Below, piece after piece: positions 26,783 through 35,849 of a DNA stretch of 64,000 nt (position 1 is its first letter; each line of letters begins with the position of its first letter). The translations under genes were made by a program, and so were the position numbers. A model generated the notes under the pieces. That model saw nothing but the letters and a program-made list of their open reading frames with translations. It was not told the DNA's origin and ran no database searches. Source of the stretch: Flavipsychrobacter sp. (GTDB taxonomy: Bacteria > Bacteroidota > Bacteroidia > Chitinophagales > Chitinophagaceae); the NCBI GenBank assembly GCA_016786665.1, contig JAEUVZ010000007.1:1-64000 (forward strand), in the 5' to 3' direction.

Positions 26783-26804
26783 TCACCTGCTGCAACACAC
26801 TAAG

Positions 26805-26831
26805 AAGGTCGCCGGTGGCGGCCTTTTTTTT
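26805..26831 (+). terminator. Intrinsic terminator after the T9SS cargo gene
   Basis: 9-bp stem (26805-26813 with 26817-26825, one G-T pair) followed by an eight-T run. Confidence 0.88.
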
Positions 26832-27053
26832 GCCCTTTATCCCCCTTCCATAGCATCGCGAAAAAACCGCTACGGAAAGCCGCCGGCACTTTTCCCGGTA
26901 GCGGCAATCTGCTTCTGTAAGCAAGCCCGTATCTCTTTGAATTACTGGCATCCGCATTCTACTGTCAATGCCGGAACTGCGGGATATGTCCTGGCCATTG
27001 GCCTTGGGAAAGAGTATCTGTCAACCTTCGACGGGCCTCGCGGAACTGGTCAT

Positions 27054-27087
27054 AAAAAAGCGGCTGCCTGTAAATAAGGCAGCCGCT
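27054..27087 (-). terminator. Intrinsic terminator after the PorG-like gene
   Basis: Perfect 11-bp stem (27059-27069 with 27077-27087); minus-strand downstream T run. Confidence 0.88.
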
Positions 27088-27110
27088 ATATCATTTCGTA
27101 TAAGTACAGC

Positions 27111-27980
27111 TTAGTTGCGGGAGAACGGCTGCATACATTTTGTTTTTATGTACTTAGGCAGGTTGCCGAATGCTTCCAGGTAGATACCTACGGATACGGT
27201 ACCGAACCAGTACCAATCGTTTGCACGGCTGTCACCACGCTGGTATTGGTAGTTAGGATTATAATTCACATCAGCACCGGGAACTGTATTTCCGCGGTAA
27301 GCCATCTGTACTGCCAGTTTGCTGCGGTATTCCATCAGTGTATCCAGGTTTACGTACGATTTGCTCACGTCATCAATATAGTCCGTGTTGGTATAGCGGA
27401 ATCCGAGCTCCGTGGTCAGCACCAATGTGCGGCCCATGAAGAACTTCATACCACCACCTATAGGGAAAGCGGAATTGATCACGTTATACTCCTTACGGTC
27501 AGGATATACGGGTATGCCCTGGCCTTCCGTGCTCAGCGGACGAAGGTACACGCGCTCGCCACGTGGGCCATCAGTGTACGGGTTGGAGTAGAATACCGAT
27601 ACGCCGGCGAACACATAAGGCGTAACGCGGCTGCGACGATTGAGGTCAATCGGCCAGAAGTTCACTTCCAGCCCGGCGTGCATTTCGAACAGGCGGGTTG
27701 CGAACCTCAGGTTGCGCTGGCGTTTCACCGGCACTTCCGAAAGGCTGTCTGCCGCCGTAAGATTTGCATAGTTAGCTCCTATACGCAGGCCCACGCGCGG
27801 GCTCATAAAATACTTATAGAAAACACCGGCCACCGGCTTGTACCCATAACCTGGGAACAGTTTATCCTGCAGGTCGCCATAATAATTGGCTACACCGGCA
27901 GAAAGCCCCGTTTCATGGTGTGCCTGCCCCGTAGCCAGTAAGGGGAGCAAAAAAGCAAGAGAAAATATAAAACGTTTCAA
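27111..27980 (-). CDS. porG: DUF6089/PorG-like outer-membrane beta-barrel protein
   Basis: 289 aa from a TTG start at 27980. The first 18 residues (LKRFIFSLAFLLPLLATG) form a clean signal peptide; ATG alternatives at 28049 and further up lie inside the terminator of the preceding gene and are rejected. The mature part begins HHETGLSAGVANYYGDLQDK and continues with alternating strands (GVFYKYFMSPRVGLRIGANYANL, YVFAGVSVFYSNPY, NSAFPIGGGMKFFMGRTLVLTTELGFRYTNTDYIDDV), typical of the family containing T9SS PorG, which links the PorK/N ring to the outer membrane. It follows the sortase gene on the same strand. True PorG versus a paralogue cannot be settled from sequence alone. Confidence 0.75.
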   Translation of the reverse strand: MKRFIFSLAFLLPLLATGQAHHETGLSAGVANYYGDLQDKLFPGYGYKPVAGVFYKYFMSPRVGLRIGANYANLTAADSLSEVPVKRQRNLRFATRLFEMHAGLEVNFWPIDLNRRSRVTPYVFAGVSVFYSNPYTDGPRGERVYLRPLSTEGQGIPVYPDRKEYNVINSAFPIGGGMKFFMGRTLVLTTELGFRYTNTDYIDDVSKSYVNLDTLMEYRSKLAVQMAYRGNTVPGADVNYNPNYQYQRGDSRANDWYWFGTVSVGIYLEAFGNLPKYIKTKCMQPFSRN

Positions 27981-28037
27981 TGGCTTACGTTTAGTTAAAA
28001 GATGAATACCGAAAGATAATACGTTTTTCTGGAAAAT

Positions 28038-28068
28038 AAAAAGCCGCATCAGCAGATGCGGCTTTTTT
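28038..28068. terminator. Hairpin between the sortase and PorG-like genes
   Basis: 8-bp GC-rich core stem (28043-28050 with 28055-28062) flanked by A5 and T6, so it can act on either strand. For the minus strand it ends the sortase transcript and supports the downstream TTG start of the PorG-like gene. Confidence 0.85.
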
Positions 28069-28082
28069 ACCATTACATTATA

Positions 28083-31000
28083 TTAACGCATAATATACAT
28101 CTTGCTGTATCCTTTCTGGTTGAATTTATCGGCGGCGCTTTCGCGGCGTTCAATATCTTCTCCATTTATTGTTGTTACCACCCGGTACAGGTACACGCCG
28201 TTACCCAGCAACTGGCCATATTGGTCTTTACCATCCCACTTGTATTCGGTTATGTTACGACCTACATGCAGCGGGCCAAGTTCCGCTTTGGTAATCTCCC
28301 TAACTACCTTACCCGATACCGTGAGTATTTGTATCTTGAATTGGTTCGGTATCTGCGAACCCGTCAGGGTAAACAGGAAGGCTGTAGACGTAGAGAAAGG
28401 ATTGGGGTAATTGAGCACATTAGTAATGGTTGACTTATTGATAACCTCGAAGGTCACTTTGTAGTCGGTGCTACCGCTCTGGTTACCCGCCTTATCCTTA
28501 CCATTCACCGACAACTCATAGAAGCCATCCTTCAGGAACGTAGGACGGTACTCTACTATAGCTTCGTTCTTCTCCGTGCTGGCGGCCGGGATGAATTTAG
28601 CCGTCACCCCGTCGAATACCAGGTCTTCATCTATGGAATTGTCCTTAATGTAGCGTATGTGCACTCTTATATCGCTGGAGTCATCCATCATCAGGAACTT
28701 ATTCTCATCCTTCAGCAATATTTTTATGAATGGCTTAGCCGACACGATATCCCTATCCAATATGTGGATGCCGTCAAACGTCACATCTATCAGCGGATTC
28801 AGCTTATCCACAAAAACACGAAATGGAATATAGCCGAGATTATTGGGATGATACTGTTCGGCCTGGTCATTATCCGGGTTCGCTTCTATAAACAGGAAAT
28901 TGGCACCAGGGTAGCTTGTTGGGTCAAATGATATACGGGCATGAAGGGTGTCATTACCGTTTAGCTTCTTGTAGCGCTGGCTGCTCAGCGTATGGGCTAT
29001 ACCATTACCATCTATTATCCGATACTTTACCAGCATGCTATCCATAGGCAGTCCTGAAAGTTCTTCAATAGCCACTTCCAGTTCACCATTCTGCCCTACG
29101 CTCAGGCTGTCGTTGAACGACAGGTGGGCGGCAGGGTTTAGTGCAGCTTCCGGTACCGGCTGATAATGCACCCGCCAGTAGTTGAGCTGGGCACTGGTGT
29201 TATTAATGGTATCCTTGCTAAACCACTCCATCTTCAGGCGTGGGTAGGCGCTGGTACTGATACCGGCAATGCTGGTATCCGTATTAAGCGTGCTGAACAG
29301 CTCCACTTCATTATAATTATTATCCAGGCCAGACACCTTTACATACACGCTGTCGTTTGTGCCGTTGTTGTCGTAGGCACTTGTTTTCCATTTCAGCGTT
29401 TCCCAGGCTTTCGCTGGGCCAATTACCTTGCTCACCATCAGGCCTTTATTCCTGCGAGATGGTATGGTCAGGTCCACTATAATCTTATCATTGGTACTGT
29501 CAGAGAATTCCTGTGTAATAGGCCAGTTAGCATCACCCTTCTTACACATCATAATGAACACACGCTTCTTGTTGAACGAGTCGATCTTATTGAAGCCCAG
29601 GTTTTTGAAAGCGTCGTAAAGGGTATTGTTACCCCCGTTATCCTGCTCCCAATCATTAGCGAATGCTGGTATGTAAAAAGGATCGTACACAAAATTGCGT
29701 ATGAGCACATAGTGGCCATTCGGTATGGCGTTGATAAAGTCGGTAGCCCATTGGCGGCTCTGCGGATTGCTCACGTCAAACTCGAAACACTCGCTATTGC
29801 GGGTATTGAAACAACGGGGATATGAGCCACCTGTTCCACCCACAGGGTTTATCCAGCGCTGACCAGTGAGGGTGTCAAACACAAACACTTGTACCGTTCC
29901 ATTAAAAGGTGAACAACCTGCTCTTTGTATATCCACATCGTTGAACATAACCTTCACGTCGTTGGTAGTAAAGGTGCTGTTAGCTGTCGTGAGCACTACG
30001 TTGGAGATACTAAGGTTATTGTTTACCTGTGTAAAATTGAACTGACGGCTGTTATCTACCGCCAATGTCTGGAAGCCATCTTTCAGGTATTGGAAATAGT
30101 GCGATTGGTTCCAACCATTCTGCTGGTTCAGATAGATGAAAGAACTGGTCGTCCAGACAGGCTGGCTGCCGTTGCCACTATCTACCGCAGCACGCCAGTA
30201 ATACACTACGCTGTCCTGGTAGCTCATTGCAGGCTTCCACTGTACCACACCACCTATGCTGGTAGTAGCAAATTGCTGGCGCATTGGGCTGTTAAACAGT
30301 TCCGTAGTATCTATCTCCATTTTGTAGTTAGCGCTCGGCTTAAATGGATTGAGTGTAGAGGCTTTCAGCGTAATGTCTTGCTTGCCTACTATCGCAAACT
30401 CGTGGGGCCATACCGGCACCAGCCTGTCTGAATAGATGAACACGCTGAAAGTTCCGCCGTTGTTCATCTCGCTGTTCTCGTCAAATTTTCCGTCGTAGTC
30501 AATTGTAGCGCGGTATTTATTAAGTCCTACATCAAATCCTTTATCTATCGGTACATTAACGATGTAGTCCTCTTTATTATACAAGTTCACGATAGGGTAA
30601 GTACCTACCAACGAAGTAACCCCCTGAGGATTGATATGCTCCACCTTTACATGCACCGTATCACTAATGGCTTTACCCAAGTTGAACGATGTGATCTTCA
30701 ACTGGAAAGAATCCAGCGCGGTAGTCACCGCACTGGGAATGCTCGACATGCTGGCATCTGATATGTGATAATCAGGCTTCGCAATGGAGTACACCGGTGT
30801 GGCAGGGTCGCCCAGCAATATCATACTTTCCACCTCGGTAAAGTTGAAGTTGTTGGCATTGTTTACCAGGTTGTAGGCTATCAGGGTAGTATCGTAGGCG
30901 TGGGTGTAGTGTGTACCCAGGGTATTCTGGTAGTTCAGCGTTCCCAGGGTCATGCCACGGTACCAGCGCTGAAGGTATGGTTCATGGAAACTGGTATAGC

Positions 31001-33140
31001 CCAGGTTATCCTGCGCCGTTACCGATATAGAACCTCCGGGAGCATTGATGTAGCGCTCACTGATAGTGCGCAGGATGTTGAGTTCAAATATCTGCGACAC
31101 GTCACAACCCAGCGCCATCAGGTGCGGTTGCCTTGGAGAGTTGGTATATTTCTCAGGGTCGTTCAGATTAAAGTCAAAACTACCTGCCGATGCGTGGCCA
31201 TGGAACGTAATCCAGTTTACACCACTGTCAATCATGGCGTCTACCAGCTCGCTACCCGCCTGGTCTATAGGCGTTATCGTGTTTTTGGCTATGGTAGTTA
31301 CCAGGGCACCCAACAACGGGTTCTTAATAATATTGGCTCCCTTGTTCAGTGTATTCAGTAGTGTGGTCTGGAGTGCTATATCACTACCGCCGGCTATATG
31401 GATGAATTTCTTCTTCCACAGTTCCGTTTCAAACGTAGGCATAGCGGCCGGAATTTGCGCAGCTTCGTATGCCTTTATTTTGGCCAGGAAGTTCCCGATC
31501 TCCATTCCGTTCCAGGCAGAGATACGACCAATCTTCACTTTCGACTTAAAATCGGAACCAAAGTTGGTGAAATCCACGTCAGAACCCGGATTACCGAATG
31601 TCGGTACTATGGGGAAAGGATAATTGTTCTGGTTTGCAAGATAGGTGCGGTACTTATCGTACAGTAGGCCACGGCCCAGCAATAGTGTGTACTCGGGCTT
31701 CTTCGTCCAGTTAGTATGGGCGTAGTACAGGAAGTTCTTAATCGACAGCGGATGAATATCCGTACCGTAGGCAAACTGATCATACAATTCTTCTACGTCG
31801 GCTACAATGGCGGTATAACCACCGCCCGCAGCAGAGGCGCGGTATTCACGGTATTTATTTACATAGTCCTGCCCGTCAGCGGCCAGGCGCAGCCTCTTGT
31901 GAGAAATGATCACAAAATCACCTTGATTAGCGACGCTTGTATAGTTGGTGAACTGTATATTCTTGGTAGGAGCTATAGTAGATGTAAAGTTGGTGTTCTG
32001 AGCCGCCAGTAACAGGTTACGGTCAGACAAAGACGCGTCTATGTAAAACCGGGTAACACCGGCAGTAGTAGTGATATCGCCTGTGTAAACTTTATTGTTG
32101 GTCAGATCATACAACAGCGGACTTACGCCACCATGTGCAAAGTTGGTAAACTCCAGGTATTGCGGATTGGCGTTCGCCTTCAGCGAAAAATTATAGTGAT
32201 TCAGGCCTGCGAGGTCACAATCGCGCGCATAGACCACTTCCGCCTGCGCGGTACCTATCAGGTGGAAGCCGTTGATGTTAAAGATGGTAGTGTACGAGAA
32301 CGTATTGTTGGCCTGAAACGCCGCAGGCGGAATTGAAATATTGAACTTCTTCGCGGTAGAGGGTTGCGGGTTCAGTTGCAATGTATCTACCTTTATCTGC
32401 TGCGCATTCAGGAATACGCGTATGGGCACCTGCGTTGCATACGGGTCTTGCGCTACCAGGTTGATGCGTATCGTAGCATTGGGGCCCAGTGGGTGAACGT
32501 TTGGCGTTTCCAACGTATAAGATGCCGGGTTATTGATGGGAACCGCGGCGTCTACCATTGCTTCAGCGCAGTCAAACTGTGCGGAGAACAGTTGGTCGGT
32601 AGAAGAATAGCTCGTTCCCGGAGTGTGTGCCGCGTGGAAGTATTTACCCGCAGTGTACCATGTATACAGTTCTGCCGGCGGTGGCGTACCGGGTATCGGT
32701 GTTGATACCGGGGTATAACGCAGGTAGTTTTGCAACCCGTAGCTCAGGAAGTAGGACGCGGTATCGGAAAACAGGCTGAGGCTGTCATTTACGTGCCAGT
32801 TCTGGTTATTGTATAGTTTTTTATCCAGTTGGCCATTGTTCGGGCGACCGTAAAATTCAATGTAGTCGCCAGAGCCCATCGCACCCGGTGTGGTTACATA
32901 CAGGGGTATCTGCTGGCCATCGCGGTACATAAAGAACTGGTTACCGGTTGTAGTACCGGGTATTCCCGCGGCATCCAGTACCGATTTGGGAATGCGGTAT
33001 ATACCTTCTTTCCCTACGCGAAACTTGTAGTAAGTCTTGCTGTAGTCTATCCATTCGTTCCCGAAGGTCTGCGCCTTTGCGGCTAGTCCGGCAATGAAGA
33101 AACAGCCGAGTAAAATGCTAAAGCGATATATGTTTCTCAT
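28083..33140 (-). CDS. porU: C25-family cysteine peptidase, putative T9SS sortase (PorU/PorU2-like)
   Basis: 1685 aa. Signal peptide MRNIYRFSILLGCFFIAGLAAKAQ; N-terminal beta domain (IDYSKTYYKFRVGKEGIYRI, GDYIEFYGRPNNGQLD); gingipain-like C25 catalytic domain about 405-790 with DFVIISHKRL, LLLGRGLLYD, likely catalytic H649 in TFHGHASAG and C679 in MALGCDVSQ, closing ILLGDPATPVY. Then CARDB-like and Ig-like modules, and a C-terminal FlgD/sorting-like fold (LNYPNPFS, TEYKWDGKDQYGQLLGNGVYLYRV). PorU cleaves cargo sorting domains and attaches A-LPS at the cell surface. Classical PorU is about 1100-1300 aa; this length and the CARDB modules fit the larger PorU2-type variant. Located 20 nt after the PorV-like gene on the same strand, as in known porV-porU pairs. 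Confidence 0.85.
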   Translation of the reverse strand: MRNIYRFSILLGCFFIAGLAAKAQTFGNEWIDYSKTYYKFRVGKEGIYRIPKSVLDAAGIPGTTTGNQFFMYRDGQQIPLYVTTPGAMGSGDYIEFYGRPNNGQLDKKLYNNQNWHVNDSLSLFSDTASYFLSYGLQNYLRYTPVSTPIPGTPPPAELYTWYTAGKYFHAAHTPGTSYSSTDQLFSAQFDCAEAMVDAAVPINNPASYTLETPNVHPLGPNATIRINLVAQDPYATQVPIRVFLNAQQIKVDTLQLNPQPSTAKKFNISIPPAAFQANNTFSYTTIFNINGFHLIGTAQAEVVYARDCDLAGLNHYNFSLKANANPQYLEFTNFAHGGVSPLLYDLTNNKVYTGDITTTAGVTRFYIDASLSDRNLLLAAQNTNFTSTIAPTKNIQFTNYTSVANQGDFVIISHKRLRLAADGQDYVNKYREYRASAAGGGYTAIVADVEELYDQFAYGTDIHPLSIKNFLYYAHTNWTKKPEYTLLLGRGLLYDKYRTYLANQNNYPFPIVPTFGNPGSDVDFTNFGSDFKSKVKIGRISAWNGMEIGNFLAKIKAYEAAQIPAAMPTFETELWKKKFIHIAGGSDIALQTTLLNTLNKGANIIKNPLLGALVTTIAKNTITPIDQAGSELVDAMIDSGVNWITFHGHASAGSFDFNLNDPEKYTNSPRQPHLMALGCDVSQIFELNILRTISERYINAPGGSISVTAQDNLGYTSFHEPYLQRWYRGMTLGTLNYQNTLGTHYTHAYDTTLIAYNLVNNANNFNFTEVESMILLGDPATPVYSIAKPDYHISDASMSSIPSAVTTALDSFQLKITSFNLGKAISDTVHVKVEHINPQGVTSLVGTYPIVNLYNKEDYIVNVPIDKGFDVGLNKYRATIDYDGKFDENSEMNNGGTFSVFIYSDRLVPVWPHEFAIVGKQDITLKASTLNPFKPSANYKMEIDTTELFNSPMRQQFATTSIGGVVQWKPAMSYQDSVVYYWRAAVDSGNGSQPVWTTSSFIYLNQQNGWNQSHYFQYLKDGFQTLAVDNSRQFNFTQVNNNLSISNVVLTTANSTFTTNDVKVMFNDVDIQRAGCSPFNGTVQVFVFDTLTGQRWINPVGGTGGSYPRCFNTRNSECFEFDVSNPQSRQWATDFINAIPNGHYVLIRNFVYDPFYIPAFANDWEQDNGGNNTLYDAFKNLGFNKIDSFNKKRVFIMMCKKGDANWPITQEFSDSTNDKIIVDLTIPSRRNKGLMVSKVIGPAKAWETLKWKTSAYDNNGTNDSVYVKVSGLDNNYNEVELFSTLNTDTSIAGISTSAYPRLKMEWFSKDTINNTSAQLNYWRVHYQPVPEAALNPAAHLSFNDSLSVGQNGELEVAIEELSGLPMDSMLVKYRIIDGNGIAHTLSSQRYKKLNGNDTLHARISFDPTSYPGANFLFIEANPDNDQAEQYHPNNLGYIPFRVFVDKLNPLIDVTFDGIHILDRDIVSAKPFIKILLKDENKFLMMDDSSDIRVHIRYIKDNSIDEDLVFDGVTAKFIPAASTEKNEAIVEYRPTFLKDGFYELSVNGKDKAGNQSGSTDYKVTFEVINKSTITNVLNYPNPFSTSTAFLFTLTGSQIPNQFKIQILTVSGKVVREITKAELGPLHVGRNITEYKWDGKDQYGQLLGNGVYLYRVVTTINGEDIERRESAADKFNQKGYSKMYIMR

Positions 33141-33160
33141 AAAATATTTTCAACTGGTTA

Positions 33161-34321
33161 TTAAGGGTTACGATTGTCGTATTCTTGTTCAGAACCATCC
33201 ATTTCCCTGCGGGTGGCCCCTTTAAAGAGGTCAACTCGGAGTGATATGATGTGTGTATACAGGGGATTGGACTGCGTGAGCAGGCTGGTGAAGGCGTAGT
33301 CTACTACAAAACCTTTCAACTTTAGCCCCAACCCTACAGAGGGCGAGAACAGTAATACTTTCTTCTGGTTCGTAGTATCGGCATCGTCTAGCACGCTTTG
33401 GAAGTTGCCCACACCTCCCCGCAGGAAGATCATGTTCTTATAGCTTCCTTCCAGCCCCAGGCGCGGGTCTACGCTTACGGCCTTGCTGCTGATGAGCGTG
33501 TTTCGCTTACCATCGGTGGTCATGTCAAAGCCCAGCTCGGCGAGGAATTGAAATTTATTATCCGAGGGAAGGAAATACCGGGACAGGCCGAAATTCAGCC
33601 GGGGCAGCATCACTTCATACGACTTTATGGGTATTTCATTGCCCGTCTTCTGAAACACTTCCTTGTCTTTCTCCGACAGGTTGAAGCTCCACGAGGTGTA
33701 GGTAGTAGTGATGTCCTTCGCCGTTATGCCAAAGCGCCACTCTTTATACTTACCCTGTATTCCCAGGTCTATTCCCAGGCCCCACGCGGTGGCCATCTTG
33801 CCCAGGTGGCGGTATATTACCTTAGCGTTACCACCTATAGAAGTTTGTATCTCTGTATTATTCTTAAACAGGTTAATACCTTGGGCATAAGAGAGCAGGA
33901 ATGCATAGTCGCCCGCGGTCATTGATTTCAGCTTGCTTTCATCAAAAGACCCATCAGGCTGCACATAGTCTATCGTATTGGGTATATCGTCTATAGCAAA
34001 CCGCATTACCGTAAAGCCAAGCGTACGCTTTTTATCCTTCAGGGGCATGGCCACGCTGGCATAGTCGTACTTAGCATTTCCGGAGAAGTACTCCGCATGC
34101 ATCAGGCCTACCTGGTAGTCCTGCTTTATGTTCATCAATCCTGCGGGGTTCCAATAGGCCGAAGTGACATCCGATGACGATGCAGATACTGCATTCGACA
34201 TAGCAAGTCCGCGTGCACCAACTCCTATATTCAGGTACTCATTCACATAGATCCTCTTTTGTGCATAGGCGCTTTGCAGCGATAAGGCGCAGAGGATTCC
34301 CAACGTAGCTTTTAGCTTCAT
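33161..34321 (-). CDS. porV: PorV/PorQ-family outer-membrane protein
   Basis: 386 aa. Signal peptide MKLKATLGILCALSLQSAYAQ, then the family motif VNEYLNIGVGARGLAMSNAVSASSSDVTSAYWNPAGL, which resembles FadL-like barrels. Strand-rich body with a conserved YFSGNAKYDYASVAMPL and RLGLEGSYKNMIFLRGGVG; ends LYTHIISLRVDLF and a short polar tail. PorV shuttles folded cargo from the SprA translocon to the PorU sortase at the outer membrane. Transcribed just ahead of the C25 sortase gene, which supports a matched pair. It may be the PorV2 type rather than canonical PorV; the sequence alone does not decide. Confidence 0.85.
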   Translation of the reverse strand: MKLKATLGILCALSLQSAYAQKRIYVNEYLNIGVGARGLAMSNAVSASSSDVTSAYWNPAGLMNIKQDYQVGLMHAEYFSGNAKYDYASVAMPLKDKKRTLGFTVMRFAIDDIPNTIDYVQPDGSFDESKLKSMTAGDYAFLLSYAQGINLFKNNTEIQTSIGGNAKVIYRHLGKMATAWGLGIDLGIQGKYKEWRFGITAKDITTTYTSWSFNLSEKDKEVFQKTGNEIPIKSYEVMLPRLNFGLSRYFLPSDNKFQFLAELGFDMTTDGKRNTLISSKAVSVDPRLGLEGSYKNMIFLRGGVGNFQSVLDDADTTNQKKVLLFSPSVGLGLKLKGFVVDYAFTSLLTQSNPLYTHIISLRVDLFKGATRREMDGSEQEYDNRNP

Positions 34322-34502
34322 TAAATACAGTTATTGAAAAATTATCAAATGATGTGTTAAAGTTAATATATAATTGCCTATGAAAATAACTGTAATTCAA
34401 CATTTTTAGTGCCTTTTTTATTGCACAGTTAGTATTATAACAATCAGATTAATTTTTATTGTATTTGTATGCCTTTTTTAATCAGTTTAATGCCTTTTCT
34501 AC

Positions 34503-34510
34503 TAAATTTG
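34503..34510 (+). promoter_or_regulatory. Candidate -7 box (TAAATTTG) for tyrS
   Basis: Exact TAnnTTTG, 22 nt before ATG 34533, in an AT-rich 211-bp divergent gap. Confidence 0.5.
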
Positions 34511-34532
34511 CCCGTTTTTAACCTGCTACTAC

Positions 34533-35810
34533 ATGAATTTGATACAAGACCTGCAAGCCAGGGGACTGATACAGGATATAATGCCGGGTACCGAAGAGCA
34601 ACTGTTGAAAGAGGTAACCTCTGGCTATGTGGGTTTTGACCCCACCTCCGACAGCCTGCATGTAGGCAGCCTATTACCTATCACCCTGCTGATGCGCCTG
34701 CAGCGCGCCGGCCACAAACCCTATGCGCTGGTAGGTGGCGCCACCGGTATGATTGGCGACCCATCCGGAAAGTCGGCCGAACGCAATCTCCTGGATATGG
34801 AAACCATAGAAAAGAACTGCACGGGCATCCGTCAACAACTGGAAAAATTCCTGGTGTTCGACGAATCGGCACCCAATAGTGCGGTGATGGTAAACAACTA
34901 CGACTGGTTTAAAGAGCAGTCTTTCCTGGGATTTATCCGCGATATAGGCAAGCACATTTCGGTTAACTATATGATGGCCAAGGATTCGGTACAGAAGCGC
35001 CTTGAAACAGGCCTTTCGTTCACGGAGTTTACCTACCAGTTAATACAGGGATACGACTTTTACTATCTAAATAAGAATCACAATATTAAACTCCAGTTTG
35101 GCGGTGCCGACCAATGGGGCAACATAGTTACCGGTACCGAACTGATACGCCGCAAAGGCGGTAGTGATGCTTTCGCATTTACCTGCAAGCTCATTACCAA
35201 AAGCGATGGCAGCAAGTTCGGAAAGTCTGAGGGCGGTAATGTTTGGCTGGACCCTGAAAAAACATCGCCGTACCAGTTTTACCAGTTCTGGTTGAAGCTG
35301 CCTGATGATGATGCTGCAAAAATGGCATTGATATTCTCCTTCAAACCGGTAGAAGAAATAAAAGCACTGATAGAAGAACACCAGCAGGCGCCGCACCAGC
35401 GCAAACTTCAAAAGGCACTGGCTGAAGAACTCACCATACTGGTACACAGCGCCGAAGACCTGGAATTTGCCCAAAAAGCATCTGAAATACTATTCAGTAA
35501 CAGTGCCGTGGATGCACTTCGCTCCCTGAACGAAAAGCAGTTGCTGGAGGTAATGGACGGCGTACCACAGGTAACTGGTTCCCGGGCAGCGCTGGCTGAG
35601 GGGTTGGATTTGCTTTCGTTCCTTGCTGACAGCGGAGTATTCCCGTCTAAAGGGGAGGCACGTAAAATGCTTCAGAACGGCGGCGTAAGCGTGAACAAAG
35701 AAAAAGTAACAGACCTGGCCTACCAGGTAACCGAAGACCAACTCCTCAACGGCAGCTACCTGCTGATACAAAAGGGCAAGGCTAACTATACTTTGGCTAT
35801 CTTTAACTAA
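34533..35810 (+). CDS. tyrS: Tyrosyl-tRNA synthetase
   Basis: 425 aa, class Ic. Charges tRNA-Tyr. The HIGH-equivalent is LHVG (H43-G45) in PTSDSLHVGSLLPI; then ATGMIGDPSGKSAER, SVNYMMAKDSV, QGYDFYYLNK (Tyr pocket), FGGADQWGNIVTG, the KMSKS-equivalent KFGKS at 228-232, and a C-terminal S4 RNA-binding domain (EARKMLQNGGVSVNKEKV). All catalytic motifs are intact. It has its own promoter box and is followed at once by a GC-rich hairpin that precedes the cytochrome gene. Confidence 0.97.
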   Translation: MNLIQDLQARGLIQDIMPGTEEQLLKEVTSGYVGFDPTSDSLHVGSLLPITLLMRLQRAGHKPYALVGGATGMIGDPSGKSAERNLLDMETIEKNCTGIRQQLEKFLVFDESAPNSAVMVNNYDWFKEQSFLGFIRDIGKHISVNYMMAKDSVQKRLETGLSFTEFTYQLIQGYDFYYLNKNHNIKLQFGGADQWGNIVTGTELIRRKGGSDAFAFTCKLITKSDGSKFGKSEGGNVWLDPEKTSPYQFYQFWLKLPDDDAAKMALIFSFKPVEEIKALIEEHQQAPHQRKLQKALAEELTILVHSAEDLEFAQKASEILFSNSAVDALRSLNEKQLLEVMDGVPQVTGSRAALAEGLDLLSFLADSGVFPSKGEARKMLQNGGVSVNKEKVTDLAYQVTEDQLLNGSYLLIQKGKANYTLAIFN

Positions 35811-35818
35811 ACAAATCT

Positions 35819-35849
35819 CCTCCCCGCAAGCGGGGAGGCCGGGAGGGGT
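35819..35849 (+). promoter_or_regulatory. GC-rich hairpin and purine tract between tyrS and the multihaem cytochrome
   Basis: A 9-bp stem (35819-35827 with 35830-35838) 8 nt past the tyrS stop, then GGGAGGGGT (35841-35849) directly before ATG 35850. The CCTCCCC arm could alternatively pair with the GGGAGGGG tract that would serve as ribosome-binding site. It lacks a T run, so it may be a translational control element or a dispersed repeat rather than a terminator. Confidence 0.4.

Larger units (their letters stand above)
26783..27110. other. Intergenic region without a recognisable gene
   Basis: 328 bp between convergent genes. It holds the terminators at 26805-26831 and 27054-27087. Reading frames in the middle (about 26840-27050) are short, run into the hairpins, and show no motif I can identify. 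Confidence 0.6.

Noticed and set aside
26697-26957. A minus-strand frame over the end of the T9SS cargo gene
   Set aside because: It runs through the intrinsic terminator at 26805-26831 and has no motif.
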